DNA from: Ricordea florida
Lineage: Eukaryota; Cnidaria; Anthozoa; Corallimorpharia; Ricordeidae
Assembly: GCA_949710005.1 (NCBI GenBank)
Contig: OX453287.1
Coordinates: 21,701,517 to 21,765,516, forward strand
DNA: 64,000 nucleotides
Direction: 5' to 3'
In this document: in pieces, positions 11,614-25,800 of the stretch
How the letters are laid out: each line of letters starts with the position of its first letter
How positions within the stretch are numbered: the stretch's first letter is position 1
Made by a program: the position numbers and the translations under genes
Notes under the pieces: model-generated
What the model was told of the DNA's origin: nothing
Seen by the model: only the letters and a program-made list of their open reading frames with translations
The model's database searches: none

Positions 11614-14282
11614 TATCTTTACTCGTTGAACGAACAGGCGTTGTGAAAATGGAGTTCTAAGGTGGGACTCTCAAGAAAGCGATTCTCATATTCTCACTTT
11701 GCCAAACTGTACAGCTTTGTCAATAAGAAGCCTTTAACTGCAAATGGAAGCTTAAATATCGGAGCAATTCAATAATTAAAGGCAAACAAATTTCCTAGTT
11801 TGTAAATTAAGCTGTCATTCAAGAAGGAAACAAGTTAATCGCTTACGATAAACGCAGGGCGAAAAATCACCATCATTCAATTGGAGGTGCTTACAGAAAC
11901 GCTTGGGTTTATGCAGCTGACAGACGTACGTTTTTGAGAAAACACGTTTTATGAAAAATGTGTTGGAAAAATCATCATTATAACATATTATATACGCTCA
12001 AATAAAAACTTTTGAAATGTTGGTTGAGATCTGCCCGCCCTATCAGTTCCAGAAGCCTTGGACATTCAATGTTGTGATAAACCGGCCGAGGACATTACTC
12101 TCGGTAACTTGAAGGTGTAAAATTCCAACGCAGTTACAATCCGTGCCATTCAGTCTTACCTCATTTTGAAAATTTTCAAATTTGCAAGAAACCTGTTTTG
12201 GAATTTAACTACCAAAAATGGGATAGTGGGGTGAGATCTATTGAAGGCTGGTTTCTTGAGCGCGCGTGCGCTCGTTTCTTGAGAACGTATAGTCAGTCAA
12301 GTTCAAATTCTGATTTTCCAGTCTTAAAAGATGACCTGACAATTATGCCGGTAAGGTGTGGGTGAAGGCCACGAATGAACAACACATTTAAGACACGCTA
12401 TCCATTTAAAAACATGTTTAACTTTTCGATGTGAATGGGTATAATTGAAGTTTGACTGTATAAATACAAATTGAACGTCACACGTTCTTGTCCAATCGGA
12501 AAGCGCGAAGGTATTTCACAATGTCACAAAACGGAATTTGTATCGCGGAAAGCATTGGTTCGTATCATTAATTCGTAAAACAGCTGAACTATTGTTACAA
12601 AACTGTTAAAGTCGGATTGGTCTTTAAAAGTCGTTACTTTAATAAGCGGTAGTTAAAAAACATCATAACATCTATTTGTTGCACCAGATCAGTCGATAAA
12701 TTTATGGTTGTCATCTAACAGGTCTCGTCCACACTGTACCGGATAAATTTGAAAACGCAACTTTCCGTCCACACATTAAAACGGATAAAATGTTCGGCGT
12801 CCACACTCCAGTCTTTTATAGGCGGCACAATTGCTTAATCTCGCTTTGAGCATGCTCCGACACCGTAAAGCATAACATTGATCCCGCGTAGTTCCGGCTT
12901 TCTCGCCAACTGCTGTTGTTTACGACGGTTTCGTCGCGTTCCCCTTCGCTTCGTTAAATTCATTTCTTAGTTTTTAGTTTATTTCACTTCCGAATAGCTT
13001 TGGGGCTTATACTAGAAGGCAATATAATTTTCTGAATATATACATTATTAAGATAGTATAAATAGTATAAGAAAAATTACAGAAGCTTGAGGTGCGGCAA
13101 ATTGATGTTAGACAATTCTTTTGTTGCTATTGCCTTAAATTGTTAAACAATTACAGCATACACTGCCTTCAAACTTAAGATATTGCGACATAAAAAGCAA
13201 ACAACTAATACCAAAGATAAGACAGGTTACTTCTCTTGGTCCGATAACGAAGTGAAATTTTTGCCTAGTTCTACAATGGACTAAAAACATTGAAGGAAAT
13301 GGAAAACATCGATTGGGAGTCCTGTCAAAGCAAATACCAGTACATTCAAGACAAGTTTGTAGACACCAATGATTGTCTAAAGTTATTCCTGATTCTCTGG
13401 CATACAATATTCATGTGAACTAAAGCAATACTTAACTCTAAATAAGCTATTGAAGAAATTATTGCGGTCAACAACACAGAAAACATCACGTTGTACGCCA
13501 TGTTGCACTGAATTTATGACCGATATCGATACTCGCTTGGGAAGATAAATCACACTACAAAATGACGTAAACGTATTCAAAAAGTTCCGGATACGAAAAG
13601 TTCTCCGTCCACGCTAATACAAAAAAGTTGCGTTTTCAAATTGTTCCACTCTAGAGAGCGTATTCAAAAAGTTCCATTTTCGCGGATCTTTTTATTCGGA
13701 TATGTGCGTTGTAGTGTGGACGGAAGGCCTAACCGTGACAATAAAGGTGCGTTTTTTAAATTTATCCAGCATAGTGTGGACGAGGCCAAATTATCTTATT
13801 AAAAGTGTTTGACAGAGACCAAAAGGATTGAAAAGGTAAAAATGACTTAATTACAACTTCTTTTATCTTTCACTAATATCTTTCTCTCTAGGCGTCTCTT
13901 TGTTGCAATGTAAATAGCTGTTCGTTACATATTTTTTGTAACTTGTCTCAGCTTCTAGTCGGCAAACTTCCCTGAAATGAGAAAATAGCAGATCCAAACA
14001 TGAAAACCCGTAATAAAAATTACTTGAGCCCTGCTGTTAAAGTGAAGTTTAATAAAGAGCGGGAGTTTTATCACGAAGAGAACTGACACGAGGCGTAGCC
14101 AAGTGTTTTATACTGATAAAGCACGAAATGCGAGTTTATTGAACGGTTCCGTCAAATTAAAACACTCTATGTAGACCTATTCATTATTACCCTTCACTTT
14201 TTATTTTGGAATAGTTTGACAAAGAAAATTGAACGCAAATGTTTGCCGGGTCTATATCAGATATAAAGACACTCATTAAACA
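11614..14282. other. Intergenic region between protease promoter and receptor 3' end
   Basis: It holds the presumed protease promoter (upstream of 11613 on the minus strand) and a 1.07-kb TIR element at 12721-13787. The rest is AT-rich and I see no exon in it. Confidence 0.5.
12721..13787. mobile_element. 1.07-kb TIR element with GTCCACACT motifs
   Basis: The left end GGTCTCGTCCACACTGTACC and the right end, inverted, GGCCTCGTCCACACTATGCT are imperfect terminal inverted repeats followed by GGATAAATTT. The motif CGTCCAC(A/G)C recurs inside both ends (near 12770, 12800, 13605 and 13720). No transposase was recognised and no clear target duplication was found. Confidence 0.7.
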
Positions 14283-17200
14283 TTAATTTCCTTCGTATTT
14301 TCTTGATGAATTTTTGAAGTATATATAGTTAGTACTGAAATGAGTAAGCGCGGGAACACCCACACTGTATTTAGCTCTACCAGTGAAAAATGTCTGATTC
14401 GTTAGCTCCAAGCACGTGACGTGCTGCAAACCCGAGTGAAAACTTGGCGGGAATTTATGATTGTCGCCAGCCTGTTCGCGGCCGTCGTTAAACCATTTTG
14501 CACATGTTGTTTCATTGTGTCGTTCATCAACGCTATTGGTTGGTACAGTCCAAGTGGACGTCAACGTGTTAATTAATTCCCCTTTTACCTATGAAGTGGG
14601 TGAAGGGCTTCTTAGGGAATATTTCAGTCAGTGGTAAATACCGAAACACACTGAAAGGTGCTGGCACGTGGAAGCACGTGTTTCTCTCATTAATATAAGA
14701 GATCAGACATACCGAATCCACGGGCCCTTTCCTGAATCTCTGAGTAAGGGAAGTTCTGACCTAAAAACAACAGCACAAGCTACATGTAAACACAATGATG
14801 TCGATCAAGAATAAAAGCATTTAATAAGGCATGCACATCTGAGCAATTTTAATGTATCTTGAATAACAGGGAAGAGCTGTTGAGAGTAGAGGGTAGACTG
14901 TTCAAGATTTATTCATTTACAACTTAATAGTAAGTACAAATTACGTACTGATCATAACGAAACACAAACGATCATGCATAGTCTACAAAAGTGCAAACCT
15001 TTTTGGTTTACAGGGTAAACCAGCTAAAAAATGGCCGTTAAGGGGGAAGTTGATATTTTTTTCATGTTTCACAAAAGATCTAGAGAAAGAATTAAAGATG
15101 AATTTCAGACACTACACTTACCTGCTCGTCCAAAATACAATGAAAAACGAAGAACACAATTCCCTGTTTAGAGAAAAAATGCAAAAACAAAAATTAAGGA
15201 TTTCTACTTACAGGACAAGTACGTTAAGCTAGTGGAAGGGCCTAAAGTGATCAGCGTTTCAGGTTTAAAGAGCTTGAAAAAGATTTTTAAAGTAGGACTG
15301 ACAACACATAGAACTCGACGCTAACTGGTGAAGAAGCATACTCTCACTTCCCATTCAATTGCAAGCTCCCAGAACGTTAGTTCCAGCTTTTTTCGGATAT
15401 TGAGTGAATCAGAATGTGTTGCAAAAAGGAGCGGATCTAGGGGAGGGGAGGGGAGGTTGCCCCACCCCACCTCTCCCCTCCTGAGATGATCTGCTGTTTG
15501 GGTTGTTCGCCTTTAAAGTTTATTTACATCACCCGTCAGTTATGTCATTCGTTAGAGGTGCATCCCCTCCAAAGAAAAATCCTGGATCCGCCCCTGTCTG
15601 ACGTGTTCTTCTAACGAGCGCTGGTCAAAATTACCCCTCGCGCGGGCTCTAAAAGTGCCAAGATTCAGTTTTCCTTTCTTCCGTTAATGCCCTATTACGA
15701 AAAACGACATTTCCGCGAACAAACTCTCGTACGGTGAAAGCAATGGTAAGACAAACCTGAGTAGATGTGAGAAGAACAAAAGCGAACGCCAGGACCTCAT
15801 GATACTCGACGAAGAAGCCAAGTAGCCACGTGACACCCAGCAATGGCAGCAAAGTAGCCACGCTTTTCATTCCTTTTCTAGGATTTTGAAAATATATTGA
15901 TTGTAATGAGATAAAGACTTGTCAATAAAGGATTTATTATATAGTCATTTTTTTGCTTTGTTTCGCGAGAAAAGCAGGTAATACCGAGCGGGCAAGCCTT
16001 AGGCCCGCCTTAACCGTCTGTCTAGCCAAAGCAGAACTCGGGATACGCCTCGTCGTACCTACTCGTGCACGCAGCCATATAATTAAAACATTTAGAGCTC
16101 CTCGTTTTTTTTTAGATAATAGAAGGCTACTAAGTAGGGTTCCTACCTGGTTTTCATGATCTTGTTACCGTCGTATCTATTGGCAACTTTACTAAGCACG
16201 ACATTCAGCAAAATTGCAAAGAAAACCAAATTGACCTGTGGAAATGGTATAAGAAAATCCGAATGTCAAAATACAAATTATTCCTGATGGACTCCACTCA
16301 TTTTACACAGCGTTAGTAATGAGAATGATTCGACTGAAAGTATCTTCACATTCAGTTCATCCTGATTCGTGATAATCCCTCACCAACGACGATACGAGTT
16401 CGAATCTTGTTCCATCTTGTTTTCTTATTGGCAAAATCCAGTTTGTACATGTAATTCACTAAACTAAGAACCCAGCATTTATTATAAAATAGTTTGGGAA
16501 GGCGCGCGCTATGATTGGCCAATACGCGCGATCCATTTTTCCATGGGTTGCATGCTGAAGTCAGATTGTTAACCAGTATAAAACTCTTAAGTTATCAATA
16601 AAATGGTAAACACAGCAGCAGTGGAACCATCGAGGTATGGACGCACTTGGGAGGTTCGCTAAGCACTCAAGAAGCTAGAGATGTTCCCTTACTCTTCTTT
16701 CGTGCTTAGCAACCTCCAGCGTGCGTTCATAACTCGATGGTTGCGCGCTGCACGTTTGCTATTTCTTCAGTTGTTAAAGACATACCAGAAGAATCGCCAA
16801 AACAGGTCCTGAGTAAAGCCAGGCGCCACCCACCAGCCAACAACTGTAGAAAGAGAAACTCGATAACCTGACCAATTACTTACAATACACACAACGTATG
16901 AATTAATCACGTTCCAACCTATTCTTTTTAAAGGCTAAAAATTGCGTTAATACTGCGTTGGTCAAATCTGCAATCACGGTTTTCTAAGATTATTAATGTT
17001 TGCATGTTTACCGCAGGAGGTCACGTGTGAAGTTAACTTGCCTTGAACGCAGTAATGGAACTGTGAACTTGTGCGAGCCACACGTGATCTCCTCGTACTC
17101 GATTTTGCTCATGTCGTACGCTTGTGCTTTCGTAGCAGCAGCTGTTATTGCCACAATCAAAGATGGAGCTCCTGAAAGAATTTCGTCACTATAATGCAAT

Positions 17201-19812
17201 AAATCTGTTATTGGATAGCAAAAGGACTGAGTGTTAAGCAGCCTAGAATGAACCATCTAAAGTAGCCCAGGGTAAAGTAAAGCGCACACAGGCCATGAGG
17301 CCAACACAGAAATAGCTTATCTTAACTTCCGTTGTGTCATCGCCTGAGAGTATTGTACAGTAGTGTAGTGGTTAGCGTGTCGGACGTCCGAGCAAAAGGT
17401 TTGGCGTTCGAGCCCTGGTGCTGGCACTGTGATTTTTCCTTAGACAAGAAACTTTACTCCACACTGTCTCTCTCCACCCAGGTGTATAAATGGGTACCAG
17501 CGATATAATGCTGGGGGTGACCCTGCGATGGACTAGCATCCCATCCAGGGGGGAGTAATAATACTCCCAGGTGCTTCATGCTACAGAAACCGGGATATGC
17601 TCCGGCCTTGTGGGCCTTAAGGCCCGTGTGCACCTTCAGTACCTCAAGAGTCAGTAGGGTGAACTACGAACCTCTACAGCTCTTTGAAGGATGTAATGTT
17701 GGAGCGTCCGAGCAAGGAAAATTGGTCATAAGTTCGACTCTTGCTGAGAGAACTTGGATTTACCTTTTTCGAGTTTGCTCATGGCAGTGCTTAAAATATT
17801 ACATCTTTCAAAACTTCACCAGGCTTAAAATATACCATGTCTAACTCACGGCTCGAAAAAAACTGTGAAATAATTTGTTAGCTTAACCTAGTAGTGGTTC
17901 AGTCTTCCTGCTAAGGAGTAAAAGGCTTGGTCACTCACCCCATCCAACTGCTATGTACATCATGTAATGTGTCTTGATCGACATGACCTTAACCAGTTTG
18001 ATGTACAAATTGACGGCTTCCACTAACATCCACGTGAAGACAGCCGTGTGAAAGAAATGTCGGGTAACCACAATAAACGTGCAAACACCCTGAAGATTTA
18101 ATATCATGCATATTAAGATAGGTTTTGAGATTTTACGTGCACTATGAGTTAAACGCATGACTAGATAGACTTCACTGATCTACATACATTCTTTTACTAT
18201 TATTATTAGTAAATTACTTCCTACAAAATTGAAAATTAAGTCATTTGAGAATATATGCCGTTGCCGTACTGACCAGATAATCCTGTCTATCAGTGAATGC
18301 TGTTACGTCCAAAATGTAAATGAGATACCCAAGAGCCCACGCAAGCAGGAAGTTCTTGTGGACGAATATCTTTTCAGAGGACTGGACCCTGCCAATGAAT
18401 GTGTACTTGGTTAACACTGGTCTAAATTGTCGAAAACGTACATACCTCTTACTAACCAAGTTCGAGGTCTGTACTGTAAGTTACGGACCGAGTTTTTTCC
18501 GCTCGGATTTATCGCCCAAGCACGAAGCGCGCGAGCGGAAAAAAACGAGGATCCGTAACTTACAGTACGGACTGAGAAAACGAGATTTGTAAGATATTTA
18601 TTATATCTCAAAACAAACTTTTGAATTTAGCGGGCGGTACAGTGAAGTACGGCCCACTAAATTGACCAATCACAGCGCGATACCACAACTTGTAAATGAA
18701 TTTCTTAGGGGCGCAATTTCCACGAGGTAATTTCTATTTACCTGACAAATGACAAAATAACAAGTGAGCAAAGTATAGCCACGAGTGACACAGTGATAAA
18801 AGCTAGTTCCAGCTTCTTTCGGATCTTTTGGTACAGTGTAGAGGTAGTTGTACTTTTGGTAACTTTTATGGAAAGCTGGTTGTCTATCTGAAAGGGAACA
18901 AAGAGAGTTTTTTATTAATTAATTAACTAATTATTCATACTATACAACACCTTCCTTAAAATGCTACATTACTTGCAACATATTACTCACAATACTACAT
19001 GTTGCAATAATACATCACTTATAATACCAAATTAGTTACCATGAGTACTGACACGAATTACAAAACTGACATTATTTACAGTGCTAACTGTTAGCACAAA
19101 GAAAGTTCGAGAATGAATTATAAACTCTTGAGAATACGGTATAACTCTGACCAATCCCACAACAGATAATGTACGTACAGTGTACGGACAGGAGTACGCA
19201 AAGAGAATTTTTTCAGAATTGAACCGCTTTTGCCTCAAATGATCTTTTAGAATCTGCAAATCTATTTCTGGTTAATTATTTACGACCGTGGGAAAAACGT
19301 ATCCGCTCTTCAGAGTCAGCTAGCAATAAACCTGACATCTGCAGCTGCCAGCCAGAACCAGTGTCATCAGTAGTTTTTCCCAGTCAGGTAGAAATCACAT
19401 GTGTAAGAAGAGGTCATTTTCCGAGGATTTTTGTTGGATTTCTGGCTGTGTGGCTTTGCAGGAATGCGATAATCGTGCCAGCAAGGTATGTTTTTAAACT
19501 CAGTCAGCCAGTCAGTAAAAAGATATATATAAATCGCAGAAAACCAGCAAGTAAAACTGTTTTGTATAAGATTGACCGGCAGCCAAGAATAATAACGGTG
19601 AAGAGCGGTTATTTTTGAGGAGCGGCTCCTTGGGTATTCCTGTAAAGAACAAGTAAGATCTACAGGGTAAAGCAAAAACCTGTTGTAAGCAAAGAGCGCT
19701 GGAATATGCGCCCAAGCTTAATCTGACTGCATACCCAACTTGTCAGATTTGAGTTGTGAGATTACGAACTGGCCTGAATCAGAGAAGTTAAGAAGTGCTG
19801 CGTTCACACCGG

Positions 19813-19843
<31 letters not shown>

Positions 19844-22800
19844 TAAACATGTGGTTTGGAATCAATTTGCCCAAAACAGCTCCTTGAAAATTCTCTACTG
19901 ACTTAACAGTTATTTCTAATGAATCACTGTTAGACTCTTTTTCTCACGAGGCTGTTGTGAAAATTTCAAAATTTAGTAACTAAACAAGTTTAGTCGGCGT
20001 GAACACGACATAGAACAGTTACGAGCTAATGAGAACTGAGAATGAAAGGGCTTAGCCAATGAGCTGTCGGAAGTGAGTAGCCAATAACCTGTTACAGCCT
20101 CACTATACTGACCAATGAAAGACAAAATACTTGCAGACTATTTAGGGACAAAGACTTTTCTTTTGGCAACATTCGAAGTAATCTATCTCGCACTTGTGTT
20201 TGCTCTAAGGGCATTCTGTGTCGTCTAGTTCTGTCTCTTATCATACTCGTGAAAACAAACGGGACTTCCGATTTGCGATCGTCTTATCCTCTTCATTAGA
20301 TCTCTCCGGTTAGTGCCCGCGCTGCGATTGGTCAATCTTGCAGGCCGTATTCTTTAGTACGGCCCGTTAAATGCGGAACTTTTTCGTGCAGTCAAAAAGA
20401 GACATAATAACACAGATCCTCGTTTTTCCCCTTGATTTGTGGCCCCGTGCGGTCATAAATTGTGGGAAAAAGCTCGGTCCGTAACTTTCAGCACAAACCG
20501 CGAACTCAGTCAGTCAAAAGTATTTATCATTGGTATACTTAATGAAAAAAGTGGATTTCATTCAGTCCCATGTTACTTAAATTCAAATCTTTGTATAATT
20601 TATATAAATATCGTGGTACCCATATTAAGATAGACACAAAACGTCGTTTACTTACCACAGTGTATTCCAGAACTTCACAGTCACTGGAACTGACATTTTT
20701 CAGAGTGTCGATAATGAGGCTCTGTGCAGTTGCAAAAAAAGATAATAAAATAATCACAGTAAGAATTAAAATGAATTAAAATGCTCAACGCATCCGACAT
20801 CGATTACGGAGCAAAATAATCTTACTTCTGCGCAAACCAGTATTTAACAATTATTCGCAACAGACTCACTGATTATCGGTGAATATTCGCCGATAATCAC
20901 AGAGCCTGAGGCGAATAATTGTTTTAGTATAAATACACGGGTGATTATTTCAAAAAAAAAATAGAAAAAGGAACGTACAACACACACAAAAATTATTTCA
21001 TCAAAAGCGCGCGAACAACTGGCAGCCATTTTGTTCGTCGAGGTGATTATCAGCTGATAATTCGAGATAGCGAACCAATCAGAGCGCGATTTTGTATAAT
21101 CACCTGAGTATTTATACTAATAAAAAACAAGGTAATACACGTATGCTATTACGAATCTTGCAATCTGATCGGCTTAATTACTCATTACCTATTATGTGAT
21201 AAATAGCGAGTGGCGAAAACGCTCGCGCTTGCAAGACAAGTTAAAAATTAGTAAATGTTGGGATAAAATCGACAGAAGTAGCTTTGTTGATTTAAAACAA
21301 AAGGTCCGCAATGCGTACATGTGTAGCTTGCTATACCACATGACAAGCGCTCGTATGCAAATAAATAATTAAAAAAAAATAAAATAAATAATAAATACAT
21401 CTTATCGTGCCATAACACCCTTTGTGTAAGCTACACAAAAATTAGACCACTCGTTTTGGATTTCTACGAGTTAGTCAACTACTCGGCGCTACATTGAATC
21501 TTACAAAACGAGACTACAAATCTAATTGTTAAAGAAACCCCTTTTTATCAAACTTACAGAAATGTTGTGTTGATGACTTGAGCTGTCGTTCAGGGAAATG
21601 TTCTTTTCGCCAAAACCTCGATCACGCTTTCCGCCAGAAAACGAATCCACAACGATTGACGTGTCGTATCCCGAGGAAGTGCTGCAATTGACATGAAATT
21701 GTCTTATTTGCATTGAAGGTAAAATAATTTGTGATAAAGAAAAAATATATTAATAAAATTATTTCGAAATATCGTTTGCCTTCTCCAACTGTCAATTGCA
21801 AACGTGTTTAATTTGTAGAAGGATAAGATTATAGCAGATTAAGGTGTTACTAACTTTTCCACTTCCTGGCAGAGATATTGGTCAAAATGAGAAGATCGGT
21901 CTCTGCTCATCACAGCTGTTAATCCTCTCTGTTGAAATATATAATAAACATAAACTGGTACATAGACTGGTGCACAGTTAAGAGACCATTCCAAAGAGCT
22001 CTAGTATTTTGGAATGTTTGAAATGGTAACTTAGACAATGAACAAGTCAGAAATAACACCAAGCGTTTGGTTTCAATTTTTGTGTAATTAAAACAACTTT
22101 AGAAACATTTTGAAACAGTATTAAGAAGCAAAAGAGAAGAGAACTATTACTTTCATTCACAACCAAACGTTTTTTGTTATTTTAATGTTATCCACCACTC
22201 CCTAAAAACCACCTTTATATGAACAGTTATGAGCTGTACTGCCGTTTGTTTTACTATACAGTGTGGTTCTGACTTTTCATCTATGGATCAAACCATGCAG
22301 TGTGACCAATCTTTGGAAAGCTACTGAACAGTACTGTACTGTGGTACTGTTTGTTTTACTATACAGTGTGGTTCTGACTTTTCATCTATGGATCAAACCA
22401 TGCAGTGTGACCAATCTTTGTAAAGCTACTGAACAGTACTGTACTGTGGTACTGTTTGTTTTATATACAGTGTGGTTCTGACTTTTCATCTATGGATCAA
22501 ACCATGCAGTGTGGCCAATCTTTGGAAAGCTACTGAACAGTACTGTACTGTGGTACTGTTTGTTTTACTATACAGTGTGGTTCTATCTTTTTCATCTATG
22601 GATCAAATCATGCAGTGTCACCATTCTTTGTAAAGCTACTGAACAGTACTGTACTGTGGTACTGTTTGTTTTACTATACAGTGTGGTTCTATCTTTTTCA
22701 TCTGTGGATCAAACCATGCAGTGTGACCATTCTTTGTAAAGCTACTGAACAGTACTGTACTGTGGTACTGTTTGTTTTACTATACAGTGTGGTTCTGACT

Positions 22801-25800
22801 TTTCATCTATGGATCAAACCATGCAGTGTGACCAATCTTTGGAAAGCTACTGAACAGTACTGTACTGTGGTACTGTTTGTTTTACTATATAGTGTGGTTC
22901 TGACTTTTTCATCTGTGCATCAAACCATGCAGTGTGACCATTCTTTGGAAAGCTACTGAACAGTACTGTACTGTGGTACTGTTTAATTTGTGAATTAACC
23001 AATATGATGTTATCAAAGCTGCTTTACAGTTGACATTTCTGCAGTCAGTATTTGTTTCCAGTTAAAAGCTATACGTACACTATACATACATATCAACGAT
23101 AATGATAATGATAACAATAATACCAATAATGATGATGATGAGGATGATGATGGAGATGATGTTAACAATAAACTGGCACAACAGTTGTTTCTATTTCCTA
23201 GAGCTCGCAGCTTAACACTCAGAATGTACCTGGCAATACAGATATATTCTGTCCCACTGTTCACTTTTCAGCAACGGAGGGTTGTTGCAAACGTTTTGAA
23301 TTAAAACGTTAATAAATCCTTTAAATATTTCTCGGTTAGTAAAATTCCTCTCTGAGTTGACAAGTTCAGATGCGGTGTCCAGGAAACTGTCATGATCAAC
23401 GAAAGAGACCTGGAACGAACATTTATAGTTAGCAGTAGCTCACCAATTATTTATTAAACGATTAGATTATTCGCTCTCGATTTCTATCGCGTGATAGTTG
23501 ACGACGGCGCAGCCCAAGTCAACTATCACGCATAGAAATCGAGAGCGAATAATCTAATTGTTTTAGTATAAATCTACTAGTCGCTCAAAACTTTGTCTTT
23601 TCTGGAACAGCCTCGACAAGTAAACTGTCCAAATCTTCTACACGGACACTTCGAAAACGTGAAGAAGCGGCCGCCATTACGCTACTCCCTATCTATCACA
23701 GAATAGATAGTGAGTAGCGTAGCCAATCAGAGCGCGGCATTTGTGATAGAACGCTAGTAGATTTATACTAATAAGGGATATTACGGGACTGCTCTGAGTT
23801 TTGAGATTCCCCTTCGGGTGTTACAAAATATACCTCGGGCGCGCGGTGAACGAGTGGACTACCAGTTTTCAGTATGAGAAGAAAAAATTGTATATCTCCA
23901 AGCGACCATTTAATTTGCTTTAATTTTATCACATAAATCTAGTCCTTCGTCAAAACTCTGAAAAAGGACTAACGCTCGAATTATTTGCTCCACTTAAATC
24001 TTCCGAGGTTATCAACTTGTTTGATAAAATTATTTTGTAACGAACAACATAAATGGTTAAAATGCAACTTGAATGCTTAATGCAAAGGCCGGTGTTGCCA
24101 TGGTAAGTAAGGAGCCAATTAGGGCACACCGTTGGTAATATAGATAAATACAATTATATAACAAATTATTAAAAATTTTATCACATTATAAAAAGAAAAA
24201 ACAGCTGCGCTAATAGTTTAAAATGTCTGTAAGCTCACCTTGTTCTTAAAATATTTCAAAACGGTCTTTTTCTCACACTTGCATCCACCCTTAAAAGACC
24301 ATGTAACCATGTTATCTGGGTTGACGATACAATTGGCTGTAAATGTACCTAAGGAACGAGAACAAAATCACTGAGCCTGGGATATAAATCGGAAATCGCA
24401 TCTTACGTGTGAAAATTGACATCTCGAATATCAATTTTCTAAATTAAAAGCTCAGCTCTCGCTCGATAGACCTGTGAAATTTTTGTTTGGCAAAATTCTT
24501 TACCATTTGAGAAATAAATGGAAGGGTTTAATAGCAGATCTAATACCTTAACTCAATTAAAAACTTATTCCATTCTGTTGTTAACTGATGCAATATAATT
24601 ATGCAACACATGTTCTATTAACCTTTTGACAACAAAATATATCGTTTGTTTGTTTGTTTCTTTTCTTTTTGATTATCAATATGATAACTACCATCATCAT
24701 CAACTTTTTTCTCCCTGGACACTAACTGTACAAAAGAAGCCTGTAAAAAATTATGGCTTGCCCAGAAATAACTCACTTCGCAAATCGAACGCACTCTTTA
24801 ATCTATGATTACCCCTAGTCATTATTATTATTACTATTTCTATTATTATAATTAGGTTTTTCTTTGCGACGAGTTCACAACAGCATTTACCAGAGTCTCA
24901 GTTATCTCTGGTGCTCATTTCTGATAAAAGTCTTTTACAAATGTCGGATACGAAGGTTTGAGCCGGCTAATAGCCCTTGATTTTAAGTGAATCTTCACAT
25001 TCGAACGGTTCTAAGGTTCGTTTGTCAGAGTTTTGAATTTTGAAATCATTTTGTATTACCTGTCCAAGAAGGATCTATTGTAGAGCAATCAATGGAGACA
25101 TTTGTGTGCACAGGGATTCGCGACCAAGTCAAATCAAACCGTTTATTTGACGGACAATATTCTGTGGGAAAAACATAGATGCAAGGTTAACACTGTTCAG
25201 TCGTAAATCTCAGAACACAGTAATGGTTATAAATGGAAATGAATGGTCATGTCACAGTTCGGCTTGACCCCGCCTAAAGATGTAATCAGTTCAGGGGTTT
25301 TTCTGTAAAGGTGATTACAGAAATTGCGTCTCCATCCAGGCATTCAATTTACAGTAATGTCCAGATGATGCAAGTATGGTAATTGAAAATCATAAATTAA
25401 CAGGAAAATATGCTGTTCAATATGAGGCCATTAAATCGCTATGTATGCCCGATATTTTTAATTACAGTATAATGGTCAAAAACTGAAATGTAAATGAGGT
25501 CTTCAACATAGTGAACTCATCCTCTCTTGAAGAATAATCATTACACTGTCCGAAAAAGTCTGTTCTCCTGCATTTTTATCTTTACTTGTTTTCATGAAAC
25601 CATAGAAGAAAGAGACAGAAAAAAAAATGCGTTTTAACGTTTCATACAACAGCCACAGGCTATAGAAAAGCGGTGTCAGTCTCTATATTGGTCAAGAAAT
25701 GTAAAAGAGTTTTGGTCAAGTAATTCGAAAGAGGTTTGCTCTTTTAGTGGCAATGTAAAATTTTTTTATACTTGCACAAAAACAGTCACACCAAAAACGC

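Noticed and set aside
22263..22959. Long repetitive open frames (LFHLWIKPCSVT...)
   Set aside because: Produced by the 105-bp satellite, whose unit length is a multiple of three; no sign of selection on protein.
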